Assembly: GCA_037042915.1 (NCBI GenBank)
Contig: CM073194.1
Location: 4,464,001 to 4,528,000 of the forward strand
From: Auricularia sp. M13
Lineage: Eukaryota; Basidiomycota; Agaricomycetes; Auriculariales; Auriculariaceae
DNA: 64,000 bases
Reading direction: 5' to 3'
Part shown: one piece after another, positions 10,841 to 22,325 of the stretch
Position numbering within the stretch: the first letter of the stretch is position 1
How the letters are laid out: each line of letters opens with the position of its first letter
Translations under genes and position numbers: made by a program
The notes under the pieces: model-generated
Database searches by the model: none
The model's input: only the letters and a program-made list of their open reading frames with translations
Told to the model about the DNA's origin: nothing

Positions 10841-12120
10841 GCACTGAGTTGAAATATGCAACTCGCCCCGGGCGCCACGCCTTTGCCGTGCCACCTCCAT
10901 GCCTCTTCTCTTCTCTTCCTCATCTATCGTCCGTCGTCCATCGTCATCGGCAGATGATCTGCCACGGTCCATGCTTTCCTCCCCTGCTGTCTCGTTTGTC
11001 GTACATTCCTGCGCTTTCATCGTTCTGCAATTTTCCCGTTGTCTCCGCTCTGTGTCTCTTAGATAGCTCACCGCATATGCTCTCCGCCGTATTCATAGGA
11101 TAGAAGTATTCCAGCCTCGGTTTCATCGCCGCTCTCGTCTCGTCTCATCTTGCGCTTGCTTTGCATGTATATCGTTATCGTCGTCTCCCTTTCCCAATTG
11201 CATCTCTCTGGATGGGTTCATCTTAATGCGTTGGATGCTCGTGAAAGGTTGGATTGTCAAGAACGGCCAGAGCAGGAAAGGCGTTCGGCGGAGTTGCCTT
11301 GAATTCGTCGTGCAGCTGCACCACTCTCATCACTTGGCTTCGAACCCCTGCGTCGCTTCACCGCTCGGATTGTATGACGCTGGCTTCCTGGCTCCCGCTG
11401 CGCACATCCATCTATTTACGGACCAGCCTTGCACGAAGCGGTCATCCGCAGCGCTCTGCCAATGCTTCAACTCGGACGCTGGCGCTCGTCACCTTGCGCG
11501 GTCGGGTCAGCGCCAACCTAAAAATTCTGCAACCGTGGCTCTAAACTCGTCGGATTTCAATATGGTTGCGATTTGCATTTCGGCTTCTGCATTCGCTGTA
11601 GACCTGGCACCTGCCCGGTTCGAGAAACGCGCATGGCTATGCCGCTGCGACTTCAGCGGACCCGCGCAGTTTGGGGCCTCAACATGGAAACTCGGTGCTG
11701 GCTCGTCGATTCATCTGTCAGTGTCATGCCCAGACAGTGCAGACCGCAACGTTAACGGCATGGACTTGGACGTCAGTCGTCGCGACTTGGGCTGTCTGTT
11801 TGTATTCCTTGCTCCTGCGCGCTGCTGTGGACTGCTACGACGTGGTCTGCAATGGTCTTTATAGCGTACGGCAACTTCACGGAGCTTTCCAGAGAACCCA
11901 GCGACCGCGAATGCGCAGACGACTGCACTGCAGTGCTCCACTATTCCTGCGTCATACCCGCGTCTCACATGACCTCTTTCGAGCCTGTTGCTTGATGCCT
12001 TCCACAGCCTGCGCTCGACGGACGCGCGCGTGAGGATCAGCCGCTGATGCAGCAACGGCACCGTCTCCAGACTAAACATAGAGTAGTAGGAACCGTGAAG
12101 GTGGCCGTGTATACTAATAG
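10841..12120. other. Intergenic, no gene supported
   Basis: A 212-codon plus-strand ORF (11226-11864) crosses this stretch, but it has no domain, no flanking splice structure and an unremarkable composition, so I treat it as chance. Confidence 0.5.
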
Positions 12121-12244
12121 TATAAAAGCAGGTCTGCGGAAGAGGCTGGATCCCCACTGCATTTGATTTTGAACCTCTTTCTTCTTCATCTTCTTCTCAA
12201 TCCACCTTTCACCTTGCACTTTCATCTTCATCTTCATCTTCAGA
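12121..12244 (+). promoter_or_regulatory. TATA box and CT-rich leader of the thaumatin gene
   Basis: TATAAAAG at 12121-12128 lies 124 bp before the ATG. It is followed by a leader rich in TTC/CTT/ATC repeats (about 12178-12242), as seen in strongly expressed fungal genes. Confidence 0.7.
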
Positions 12245-13270
12245 ATGTCGCGCATCTCGCTCAGCCTTTCCGTCGTCGCGCTCGCCGTGCTCGTCAACGG
12301 GCGCAACATCGTCGTGTAAGCCCCTCGGCGCTCTATCCAGTTCGAGTTCAAGTTCAAGTCTCTAACGTGCACATCGCACAAACAGCAAGAACAACTGCCC
12401 CTTCACGATCTGGCCCGCGATGTTCACCACGCCCGGGCTGGGGCCCATCCCCGACGCGCCGACGGGCTGGGAGGCGGCCGCGGGCAGCAGCCAGACGGTC
12501 AGCGTCCCGGAGAACTGGACGAGCGGGCGCATCTGGGCGCGCACGGGCTGCGACTTCAGCACGAGCCTGCCCGGGCCGACGCAGTGCGAGACGGGCGGGT
12601 GCAACGGCGGCTTGCTGTGCGACCCGGCCACGGGCACGGGCGTCCCGCCCGCGTCGCTCGCCGAGTGGACGCTCGGCGACCAGGACTCGTATGATGGTGA
12701 GCGCGCTTGCTGAGGTTGTTTGGAGGAGGAGTGCTGATTGTGTGTCAGTCTCGCTCGTCGACGGATCGAACCTCCCTCTCCGCGTCGAGGCGAACGGTTG
12801 CCCCACGGGCGAGTGCGCTGTGGACCTCAACGCCAACTGTACGTTGCGGAGTGATGTCTGCTTTCTATTGTACTCAGGTCGTTTACAGGCCCGGGCGAGC
12901 TTCAGCAGAAGAATGCTGCCGGCGCTGTCGTCGGCTGCAAGAGCGCCTGCTTGGCGAACCTCGACGGCAACCAGGCCGACTCGGGCAACTGCTGCTCGGG
13001 CAGCCACAACACGCCTCAGACCTGCCCGAGCTCGGGCGTCCAGGACTACGATTATTTCCGTGAGCATTTCTCTCCTTAGCGTGTTACCTGCTCAGTGGTG
13101 AGCTGACCTTGTCGTTAGACGGTGCCTGCCCGAACGCCTACGCTTACGCGTACGACGACATCAGTAAGTTATCTAACTTTTAAGAGGTCTTTTCGTGGCT
13201 CATCTACTGTCCAGACGCTCTGAAGGCCTGCACCGCCCGCAGCGACTACACCGTGACTTTCTGCCCTTAA
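12245..13270 (+). CDS. Secreted thaumatin-like protein
   Basis: Six exons (12245-12315, 12386-12696, 12749-12838, 12889-13059, 13119-13163, 13215-13270) total 744 nt, or 247 residues, all with GT..AG introns. A signal peptide (SLSLSVVALAVLVNG) precedes KNNCPFTIWPAM, the canonical thaumatin start. The family fold follows: many cysteines, WTSGRIWARTGCDF, YDVSLVDGSNLPL, CCSGSHNTPQTCP and HGACPNAYAYAYDD, then the terminal DYTVTFCP. Thaumatin-like proteins bind or hydrolyse beta-1,3-glucans; in mushrooms they are linked to wall remodelling and senescence. Length is typical of the large class. Confidence 0.95.
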
Positions 13271-14002
13271 ATTTTTGCTTTCATTTGCAGCGACTTGCCC
13301 TGGATATGAAGCTTTGTATCATACATAAGCTCACAGTCTTCTGCAACTATTATTTATCTATTTCTTAAAATCTGAGACCCGCTCGTCAGGCTCGTGTCGT
13401 AAAGAATGGTCTGCTGACTCTGATAGCTAAAGAGTCCCAACGACCACAGCGTCGAAGATGTGTGCTGTGAGTCGTGTGCTTGATTGCTGCAGTAGTTGGA
13501 CCTGAAGCAATTACTTGATGAAGTTCGATGAATGACGACGCTGCGATTCGCGAACTGCGTTGCTGCATGGTACTTTGGTACGAGTACGCATTCCAATAAA
13601 ATAATGCTACATTCCCGGCGCTGAATCTCTTGTGTGATCTCAGGAATTACAGATATTACCTACTGTATGTTGTCAAGAAATCTGAGCCAAGACAAGCCTC
13701 GCCATGACGTTTAACTCCGACGGCTTTGTACGTCTTCTCCCGTTCCCTGAATTCAGTCTTGGTACACCATCTACTAGCGATGAACGACGCCGCCCTCAAT
13801 TGCATGCTCGCCAATACTCAGCTTCTCTGGAGATTGAAACGCGGGGGCCCAGAGCACAAACCACAACCACAGGTGCCACATGAAATACAATGAAGCACCT
13901 GCACAACAGCAAGTTTCGACTTCTTAAAGGTGCCTCCGAGCCACCGTCCTCTCTTGCCCTCGAACCATTTCCTCCCACTCTCGCCCATCGCCCATCCAAG
14001 CC
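13271..14002. other. Intergenic, no gene recognised
   Basis: Thaumatin 3' region and upstream region of the next gene. No conserved frame is seen. Confidence 0.6.
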
Positions 14003-14922
14003 ATGGCCCGCACCAAGAACGTCTTCGGCAACGGTAGCAGGACTACCACCCGCGCAGTGCCAGCCACCGCTGGCACCGCCAACACCAAAGCGAAGAAACC
14101 CAAGGGCAAGGCCGCTAGCAGGTATGAACTTCACATTTGCTTCAGGACGAGCGGGATACTGACGCGTTTGACTGAAGGCAGGCATCCCAGCCACCTGAGC
14201 AGCCCAGCCCTCGCAGGAAGCGTTTAACAACGAAGTCCGCGGCCGCCGTGGCCACTGTCGCCATAAGAAGCAGTCCCGTCAACTCGACGAGGGCAGCCAC
14301 TCCGACGATCTCCTCTCCAACTGCCAGTGCTAGTGAACTACCGTCGCCGCCCGCCGTGAATGAACCCATTGCCTCAACATCCTCTCTCGGGCCTACGCGC
14401 ACGCTGCGGCCCCGCACTCCCCGTGCACAACCCTACGCCAAACCAAGCCCGAAAGCTCGCCGCAGTTCTGCTCGCGATCGGTCCTCTACACCGGCGCCAT
14501 CGCTGGACGCCGACGAATCGTCCGACAACGACAGCAGCGGGCCCGTCACACCCTTCTCCACGCCTCCCAGACCAGCCAACCGCGTCTTCGGAAGCGGGAG
14601 CCCGCGGCCTGCCGCTCGCAAGCCTGTCGGGAAGTCGCCATTGAGCAAATGTGTGATGACTGCCGACGATCTGCAAGCTGCGCGCTCTCCAACGGCCGAG
14701 GCTGTCATCCACATCGAATCTACTCCTTCTCCCGCGCGCATTTCGAACCGTGGCACGCTGCTGGTTGCTCCTCTACTGCTGAGCGTCACCTGGGGCGTCA
14801 GCTTCTCCGGCGTTGACGACGATGAGCTCGCGGCGGCGACGACGCTTGTGCACTGGTGCGAGCTTCGACAGTCTGCCACCACTTCCGCCGCATCCTCTGG
14901 GCGTTCCACACCGGTCTGCTGA
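14003..14922 (+). CDS. Unknown Ser/Pro/Thr-rich protein
   Basis: Two exons (14003-14121, 14178-14922) add to 864 nt, giving 287 residues. The N-terminus is basic (MARTKNVFGNGSR, KAKKPKGKAASR), and the middle is a disordered Ser/Pro/Arg-rich segment with DADESSDNDSSGP. Near residues 225-245 there is one hydrophobic stretch (GTLLVAPLLLSVTWGVSF). No domain is recognised. The intron uses an AAG acceptor at 14177, the choice that keeps the second exon open. A nuclear or membrane location cannot be decided from sequence. Confidence 0.55.
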
Positions 14923-15927
14923 ATGGGCTTCCCCTCCTCGCGTTCTTGCTGCTGTCCTCTCGAGCGCAAGATGGCCGGTGCCACATCTGAACTAGCGCCG
15001 GGCTCTCGCCCAGGCTGTACACTCCACGCCGTCGTCGACGCGCTCTAAGTGCCCAACGGCTGATCCAGTCGCGCTGCCCGCAGGGCGCCGCCCAATTCCT
15101 CTGATTCTTATCGTGTTCGTCTCGTCTGTTTCTGCATCATATTGTCGACCGCCATTTGTATCGCTAAGTCTGCACCCAAGTATTGGCGTGTTTTTTTTTT
15201 TTTTTTTTGCTGTTGTTGCTCGTGCTTCTGTAATGTCTCGATAGATTGCTGGGGTGCTAATCTACTGTTACCGGGTTTGTTGCAGACTTCGAATTGCCGT
15301 TGAGAAGTTGTGAGCAAACACCAATAATTGACTTGCTGGGCGGCGAACAACGGGCAATAAGTAATGTACGCGAGTCAAACTACTTGATTCAGACTTCAGA
15401 AACATTGTAGGTAGGTACAGGGGTGCTACAGGGCGAACGAAGAGGGGTGACGGGAGAGTCATATGGTGCAGATGTACGAACTGGGCGCCAGATGAGGCGC
15501 AAAGGGATGCATACGACAAAACGGGCACATTGTAACCTAAAATCTTGCAGATTTTGGAACATTGGGATAGGATAGCGGGGCGGGCGACGGTAACATTACA
15601 ACAGACCGGGGCAGGGAGAACGAAGCGAAAGGACGAAGTGGAGGTGTCGGACACGAGGGCACGTGACGCCCTGGGGACCAACACGCGCAGCGCGCAATGT
15701 GAGGCGCAGCGGGCGCGTGGCAGTAGCAGCAGCAGCAGCGGGTGGCGCAAGATGGCAGCCGGCCAGGCTGCTGCGGCTGAGTTGTTGTTCGATGAGTGGG
15801 GTGGGCCGATGAGGAAAGATTGGACGAGTGGATGCTGGTTGATGATGTTGTTGACAATGAGATGGTGCGTGAGGTGATGCAAAGTGAATCGTAAGTAGTC
15901 GTGAGCTGGATGAGAAGGCTGGAACGT
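14923..15927. other. Intergenic with an 18-bp poly(T) tract
   Basis: Holds a run of 18 T at 15191-15208. A minus-strand open stretch (15268-15882) lies 3' of the HMG gene on the same strand and is probably not coding. No gene is supported. Confidence 0.6.
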
Positions 15928-17394
15928 CTAGTTGATTCCCCACGCGAGATAGTGGTCCATGTCGACGTCCATGGGGATGCAGGGGCCGCTCAGGATGTCG
16001 GGGTGGATATCCATTGTCGTGTCGGAGAATTCCTCGGACGCGAACTGGAGCGGTTTCAGGTCCTCAAGGTCGCGCGTGAGATCCCACGGCCCGCTGGCAG
16101 CCGCCGAGGCCAGCTCGGATTCGTAGCTGCTCGCGGAGTCGGTCTGAGAGACAAACATGAACGCGTTGAGGTCGTCCTCGAGCTTGACGGTGCTGCCGTA
16201 GACGTCAGACTCAGAAGAATCTAGCTGCAGGGACCAATACGAGTCATTGGAGCACTCGGACGCTAGGAGAGAGGTGCCAGGACTGCAGCCAGGACGGAGC
16301 GCTACCAACGCAGGGTCGATGGACTCGTCTTTGATCTCTCGGTGCGGACACGGGGTTGAGCTGCCCTCCAACGAGAACGAGAACGCCGGCATCCCAGCGT
16401 TGGATGGGGAAGAAGGCTCGGTCTTGAACACGACGATCTCGCCGCTGTCGTCGGGAAGTACCGCCGTGGCGGGCGTGGAGGGCGAAGGCGACGATGCTGC
16501 CGGCGACGGCGATGCCGGGGCGGTGACCGTAGTCTCTCGGTCCGAGTCAGAGTCGTTTCCAACGACGGTGTCACTCGACACAGAGCCGACCTAAGGGTTG
16601 CGCGAGTCAGCGCTGCGCAGGCACAGTCAGAGGCGACAGTGACTCACCTCGGACTGGGCGGCCATGCCCTCCGAGTCGTCCTCGTTCTCAAAGTCGTACT
16701 CCACCAGAGCACGGCCGTTAGAGCGAGCGCGTAACGTCGGGCGGGCAGCGATGGGGTGCTGCTCATCACCATCAACGTAGTCGTCCTCGTCGGCGGCTCC
16801 AGCGGCCTTCTTGCGCCAGCGCGACTTGGGCTTGGGCGCCGCGACGGGGCGGGAAGGGGGCCTGCGCGGCGCGTACTTATAGCCCGGGTTTTCTTCGCGG
16901 TGCTTGCGGGCCTCTTCGGCGGCGATTTCCTCGCAGAGCAGGCGGATGGGGTCGTCCATGGCCAGCATGTGCCACAGATCAGCCGCGAGCCTGCTCAGGG
17001 CCTGCTGCGGCCCGCCCGTGTCCTTCTCGTCGCAGACCTCAGAGCGAAACACCTACAGCGACGGATAGCAATGAGCTGGGGCCGGTGAGCACTGACCAGA
17101 GCCTCCAAAGCGCACCAGGAAGCTGTTTGGGGGACGCTTGATGTGGCCGGCCTGCTTGGGCGGGCCATGGCTCTTCCTAGGCCTGACATGGCCAGCCTTG
17201 CGCGCCTCAAGACCGCACATGACGCCCTGCCTGAACTCGCGCGTGAAGATGGACTGCAGCTCATGAACGGTTGCGCGTCGGTTCGCGGGATTAACTGAGT
17301 GGAACGGTCCGATCAGCCGCAGGCACGACTTGGAGACGGCGTCGGACTCACCCGCCGTGGAACTGGTCTTCGGGCGACGCGTAACGCGAGGCAT
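15928..17394 (-). CDS. HMG-box transcription factor
   Basis: Three exons on the minus strand (17394-17116, 17052-16648, 16590-15928), each a whole number of codons, give 448 residues. The HMG box spans about residues 84-150 and crosses intron 1: HIKRPPNSFL joins VFRSEVCDEK, then LSRLAADLWHML, EEARKHREENPGYKYAPRRP. The RPPNSF start and the YKYAPRRP end are typical of sequence-specific HMG factors of the MATA_HMG/Ste11/Rox1 type. The rest is acidic and Ser/Pro-rich, suggesting an activation domain. Such proteins control mating or development in basidiomycetes, but the sequence alone does not place this one. It is not next to pheromone or receptor genes in this window. Confidence 0.9.
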
Positions 17395-19262
17395 GAGAAC
17401 GAAAGTATGGTGGTGTGGGGGGGTTGTTGGGCAAGTTGCAGTTGAACCTGCGAGCCTGGACAGCCTCCCCGCCACATCGACTATCTGCTTTATACGGCCT
17501 ATACAACGGCAGCGAAGCAGACCCGCAGGCGAAACGTCCGGTGATTATATCGAGGTTTCGGTGTCTGCTGTGTATTTCTTTCCATATCTGATCCATTCCC
17601 ACCCATTACACTATCTTCTCACGAATGTTTTCCCCCTGCATGCACGCCGCGCCTCCCGAAGCGTTGTCCTCATGCTGTTCAAATCCGGCTTGACGTGCAT
17701 TGGGGACTGATCATGCGCAATGCACGTCTGGCCAGCTTCCTTGCTGATCACGAAGCGTTGCGCCGCCACCAATATCAGATGCATAATAGTAAAATGTAGA
17801 GGCTGAATAGGTGTGCACGATCTTCATCGCGATCGATTTCGCACTGAGAGTGCTTCGCGGGAGCTATTCTGCCCCTTGCTCCGTGCGGGGGATTGTCGAC
17901 GGACTGTCGACGAGACGTATTCGGCTAGGCACGAGCGGTAGGAACATGCAGTGCCCTCAGACCCAGATCCCCTCTTCAATAATCAGTCTCAATGAGCTGT
18001 TGACGCTCAGATGATCCTAAGAACGTGGCCCGCGAAGCTCGGGCAGGAATAGTATAGGCTGCCATGCGACAGGCACATGGGCGCACAGGCCTTCCTGTCC
18101 CCACTCGTTTCCCATCTCTGGAAAGTTTCCCTTCTCTTAAGGAAGAATCTAGGCTGAGAATTCTTGCAGGGCGTCGCAATGCACATCTCCAGCGAGAATC
18201 TGAGAACTCACAGACCCTGTTTATTTGCCGCGCAGCCCGTGCTCAGTCCTTGCCACAGGCCCGCTCACCTGGGTCCAGATATGCCACCGAAATTAAACGG
18301 CAGCGGCGGAGAAGCATGCGCCGTCCCTCCGCGCTGCAGAGTTTGGAGGAATCCCCATCAATATTGTATCAAACCCTGGCTGCCGCGGGATCTGAAGGCG
18401 CGTCATCGAGCTCCTCCTATTGTCCTCTGCCGGGGCGGACAATTCTCACACTGATAGTAACCGCCAGACCAGTGTCTCAATTTCCCAGTGCGCAGCATAC
18501 AATGATCGTCGCCGCCATGCCCTAATGACTCGGATTCGACGCGTATGCCCTATGGCCGCGTACCAGGATCCGAGTCAAATCCGCAGACCTCAGCCTGAGG
18601 TCCCAGGCCGACCAAGCCGGGGTACCCCAATGGGACGAGGCGGTCTAGAATTCCACAATCAGTACTCATGCTCAATCCTGCATATTGTCGTACAGATCAG
18701 CACAATATATTGCACGAATCTGAAATCTTGAGATCTTGAGGAAGTAAGATACGGTTTGGGTTGGGCAGAGGGTCCGCGCCACGTGCGATAAAGGCTGTGG
18801 TATTCTCACCTGACTGTTGGTGAGAGGACGCCAGCTGCGCGGCTGGGACTCATAAGATGTGTACAACACCTGCGTATGGTGAGTTGAAGCTTTTCTCGAC
18901 TCGGAGAAGGAAGCCGTGGCGGAGTCATCCTGGGCCTGAGCACAGCTAGGATCGTGGTGTAACATCAAACAAATCTCAGTCCGTTATCGATGAGGACGTA
19001 AGCTGCGGAAGTGAGACATGCACGCGGCGGGCGATCCGGCTAGATTATAGATCGTAGGCCCCACGACACTGCTGGCGTGTCCATGCGCGGCATCCCGGCT
19101 GGGAGACAGGCTGAACGCATTCGCATCTGCTTGGCACTGTGGCATTCCTCGTGAGCGTGACCAACATAGGAACTCACCTGGGCCACTGGCAGCATCAACC
19201 TCGCGCGACATTGCGCGGCGTGGTGCAGAGCGAGTGAAAAGGTTCGATTCCACGACCACTGC
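17395..19262. other. Intergenic, no gene supported
   Basis: Several ORFs of 60-150 codons occur on both strands without domains, splice structure or coding-like composition. Confidence 0.5.
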
Positions 19263-20883
19263 TTACACTTCAACGTACTGTCCGCCGTTCCCATTGCGAC
19301 TAGTACTGCCTAACTCGAAATCCCGCACCCATCCAGAGTCCCACGTCCCGAGGGGGGAGAAGTGCAATGGCCCACTGACAGCACTCCGACTGCCTCCTAT
19401 TAGTGTCCACGAGCGGCTCCCGTCGCTAGAGAATGGATCTGTCAGAGACAGGCCGCGGCCTTGCATGTGCGGAAACTGGATGCTGCGCGTAGTGTCGCCG
19501 GCGGCGGCGATGGACGGCGAAGACAGCCCCGGGCCGAATATTGATTCTTCGTTGAGAACGAATACGAGGACCGCAGTGGGGTAGAGACCCTGTCGCGACA
19601 ACCCGACGTCAGTATTCCATGCGATGCCACACCACTTGAAGTCATACGTACAATTAGCTGGTCTCCAATACTTATCAGGCTGTTTACGGCGATGTAGATT
19701 TGGCTGCGAAGGCAGGCGCGTCCGTTCTGAGCGCGGTTGATCATGCGATGGGAGAGATGACGCACGTCCTCGGTGACGAGAGAGCGAATCCAGTGAGACC
19801 AAATAGCTGTGGCGGGCATGAGCATGGCCAAAGGAAAGGGCAGGTCTGTCCACTCACACCGATAATACAGTAAACAACGCCTGAGACGACGAGGATGTAC
19901 AATATGCGGTCCGCTCGAGTCTTTGTTATCCCCGAGTCTTCCGAGTGGGACAGTGCCTTGCTTTCTTTTCTCCTCGTCCTATGTGCGCAAGTCAGGGAAT
20001 ATAGGTGAAGTGCATTACAGGCTTTGACAGACCATGCGACGCGCGCCATCAGAACAGTTGCAATCGCGTTGAGCGCCAACGAAATGACCCAGCAGCCGGC
20101 ATCGAGGTCAAGGCAGAGATCGGGGGGCTCGACTGCGAAATGACTCAGGCCCACGCAGATGGTATAACCGAATCCCAACATGGCTTGTCGAGAGAATCAG
20201 TAATTTTGCATTGACGTAGAGGGTCATGAGGACTAACCGAGAGACGCAAGCCACAGGAATACTAACACAATTTTTACCCAGCGAGACCAGCGATAGAGTG
20301 CGACAACTCTCCAAGTAATCAGAGCATCTCCAATGAAGAACTTTCGGCAGGTCAGTGATTGCGCAATGCACTGATGTCCGGAAACCTACATTTATGTTGA
20401 ACCCAAATGCCTTGAGGTAGAGCAGCGTGTTGACGCTCTGATTTACGCGGTCTATTCGCTGATCCAGCGATCCCTGGAAGTCGTCGATGAGGTATCCACG
20501 TGTCGAGATCACAGCTTCGGCGACTGTAGCCGCCCAAAGAAAGGTCGAAATAGCGAACATCGCCCATAACGACAATATGAGAACGATAGTCCGTGTTTTC
20601 CGCCACTCCGTGCGCCTGTTTCATAGGGGTTGTCAGCATTGAAATGAGAATCCAGAGAGACCACGGTACATGAGACTGTATGTCGCTGCGCATATAACAA
20701 AAATATAAATGCCTAAAGTAAGGATTTCAGTCACCCGATTCCATATAGTGAACGCCGGGAGACTCGGACAGATTGAATCTCACCATAGAAGCCGGATTCA
20801 GCACCAACCTCGGCGAATGAGACTATCGTCTCGACACCCACATCCTCAAGGCCTGCCTTCAGATCGGAGTCGGAAGACGCCAT
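19263..20883 (-). CDS. Multi-TM (about seven-helix) membrane protein of a basidiomycete family
   Basis: Starts at ATG 20883 (MASSDSDLKAGLEDV..GAESGFYG), followed by an intron and IYIFVICAATYSLMYR (TM). Later segments are VLILSLWAMFAISTFLWAATVAEAVI, FFIGDALITWRVVALYRWSRWVKIVLVFLW, CWVISLALNAIATVLMARVAW, TRADRILYILVVSGVVYCIIG and GLYPTAVLVFVL, then a soluble Ser-rich tail ending at 19263. The order, with a D/E-R-x-x-x-ILVVSGVVYC helix and a YPT helix, matches the abundant orphan multi-helix proteins of Agaricomycetes; function is unknown. Near 20600-20690 I could not join the frames of exon 2 and exon 3 with a clean intron, so a small indel or an unusual splice site may exist. Confidence 0.75.
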
Positions 20884-21129
20884 ACAGGATAGAACGCGGG
20901 CAGGGTAAGAACGATGGAGATGAGAGCAACACGCGAGGGGACGAGCTATGCGCGCCTTAATAGACAAGTTGAAAGCCCGAGCCCTTCGTGCGGTGCCCGC
21001 GACATATGCCCTGGGACCTGCGCAGCCGCTCGGGGAATCGTCTGTTGTGTCCCCACCTCCCGTTCGGGAGAACGACAGTCATGTGGGGGGTGCTTGGGGC
21101 AGTCTTAAACAAGAGTCTTCGGGACCCAA
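20884..21129. other. Short intergenic stretch left of a MITE
   Basis: Nothing recognisable apart from the upstream region of the multi-TM gene. Confidence 0.5.
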
Positions 21130-21131
21130 TA

Positions 21132-21407
21132 GGGCGTTTCACGGTACGTTTTTTGGGCCGTTTTTGATGCGTTTTTGATCTCGTTTTTTGTTTCGTTTTT
21201 TGTCCGTTTCCAAAGAACTGGATCAAAAACGACCTAAAACGAGCGCAGAAACGACTCGCGAGTCGTTTTAGCATGGCCATGCTTTTTTTGCATCATTTTT
21301 TGAGTTCGTTTTGATGGTTTCTCAGTTGAATCTTTGCTAAAACGAACACGAAAAACGCAATCAAAATGGCCCAAAAACGATGTCAAAAACGCTACCGTGA
21401 AACGCCC
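21132..21407. mobile_element. 276-bp TA-flanked MITE
   Basis: Perfect inverted ends GGGCGTTTCACGGTA and TACCGTGAAACGCCC, flanked by TA at 21130-21131 and 21408-21409. The interior is rich in GTTTTTTG/CAAAAACG words arranged as further imperfect inverted repeats, so the whole element can fold back. No coding capacity. Confidence 0.85.
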
Positions 21408-21409
21408 TA

Positions 21410-22325
21410 ATGGGAATTCTACACTGATTCTACATGCTCACCGTTACAGCCGCGGAACACTGCAAGGACGCGGGGACGATCCGTGTTGCTGTATGCAGAT
21501 TGTTTGTGAAACAGCGCGATTCATGCCAGCCCGGAACTCACCTCGCCCAACCGTGCCAACAGTGCGATCAGCATCGCGCGCGCAAGTCCTCAGGTTCCTG
21601 AACAAGCGGTGTTTGCTGTCTGTGTCTCCCAGTCAACGCACCAGCTGAGACCAGTTGCTCGTCGTAGACGGCGTGGTGGGCCCATGTGTTATATACCATG
21701 TCCTCATCGTCGCGGTCTGCAAACCTATCAGCTGAAGCCTCAGATGCGGGCACTAAGGAATCTTGTGAATGTACCAGGATTCAGGGCGCACCGTAACTGT
21801 ACGATCCGTGCGGACGCGCACATCGAAGTTTGCATCGCTCCAGGGTCCGTTTGCTTGCAGCATTGCACGCACCCGCCGAGCATACAAGCGCGGACGGTTC
21901 CGCTTCCCGTGCGCATGGGCGCGAGCCGTCGAGATCAGTGAACCAGGGACGTGCCCGCAGGCGCGGCCGTAATGCGCGCGACAATCCTGTTAAGCAAGTT
22001 TAAACAGTGTGCAGGAAGCAGACGGATGAACTGTGTGCTTACCTTCCTCCCTCGCATTACAGTAAGTACTTGCAGCGGACCGAGTTAAAGCGGTCAGAAA
22101 ATAATGATAAAAGCAGCAGACGAGCATGCGCGGCGCTCAGGGTACCAAGAGAAGGGTCTTCTATTGCAACGCGTGTCACTACAAGCGGGGGAGGAGCGTG
22201 GGGGCGACAAAGGTACGAGCAGCAATGCCTCCAACGCGATCCAGAAACACGCAACACGCAAAGAAAGCAAGTCGAAGATAGTCCTTCAGTCAACAACGAA
22301 AGCAAGAACGCGCGCCCATCGCCAA
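21410..22325. other. Intergenic, no gene recognised
   Basis: 3' side of the DHH1 gene. ORFs here are short and without domains. Confidence 0.55.

Noticed and set aside
11226-11864. 212-codon plus-strand ORF
   Set aside because: No domain, no conserved pattern, no splice partners; treated as chance.
15191-15208. Poly(T) run as a sign of retroposition
   Set aside because: No direct duplication or processed coding copy lies next to it; more likely a simple homopolymer.
18064-18525. 153-codon plus-strand ORF
   Set aside because: Composition and lack of any domain or intron structure; overlapping ORFs in two further frames are equally long.
19230-19260. GGTTCGATTCC, tRNA B-box-like word
   Set aside because: The flanking bases do not form a T-stem and no acceptor or anticodon arm could be drawn.
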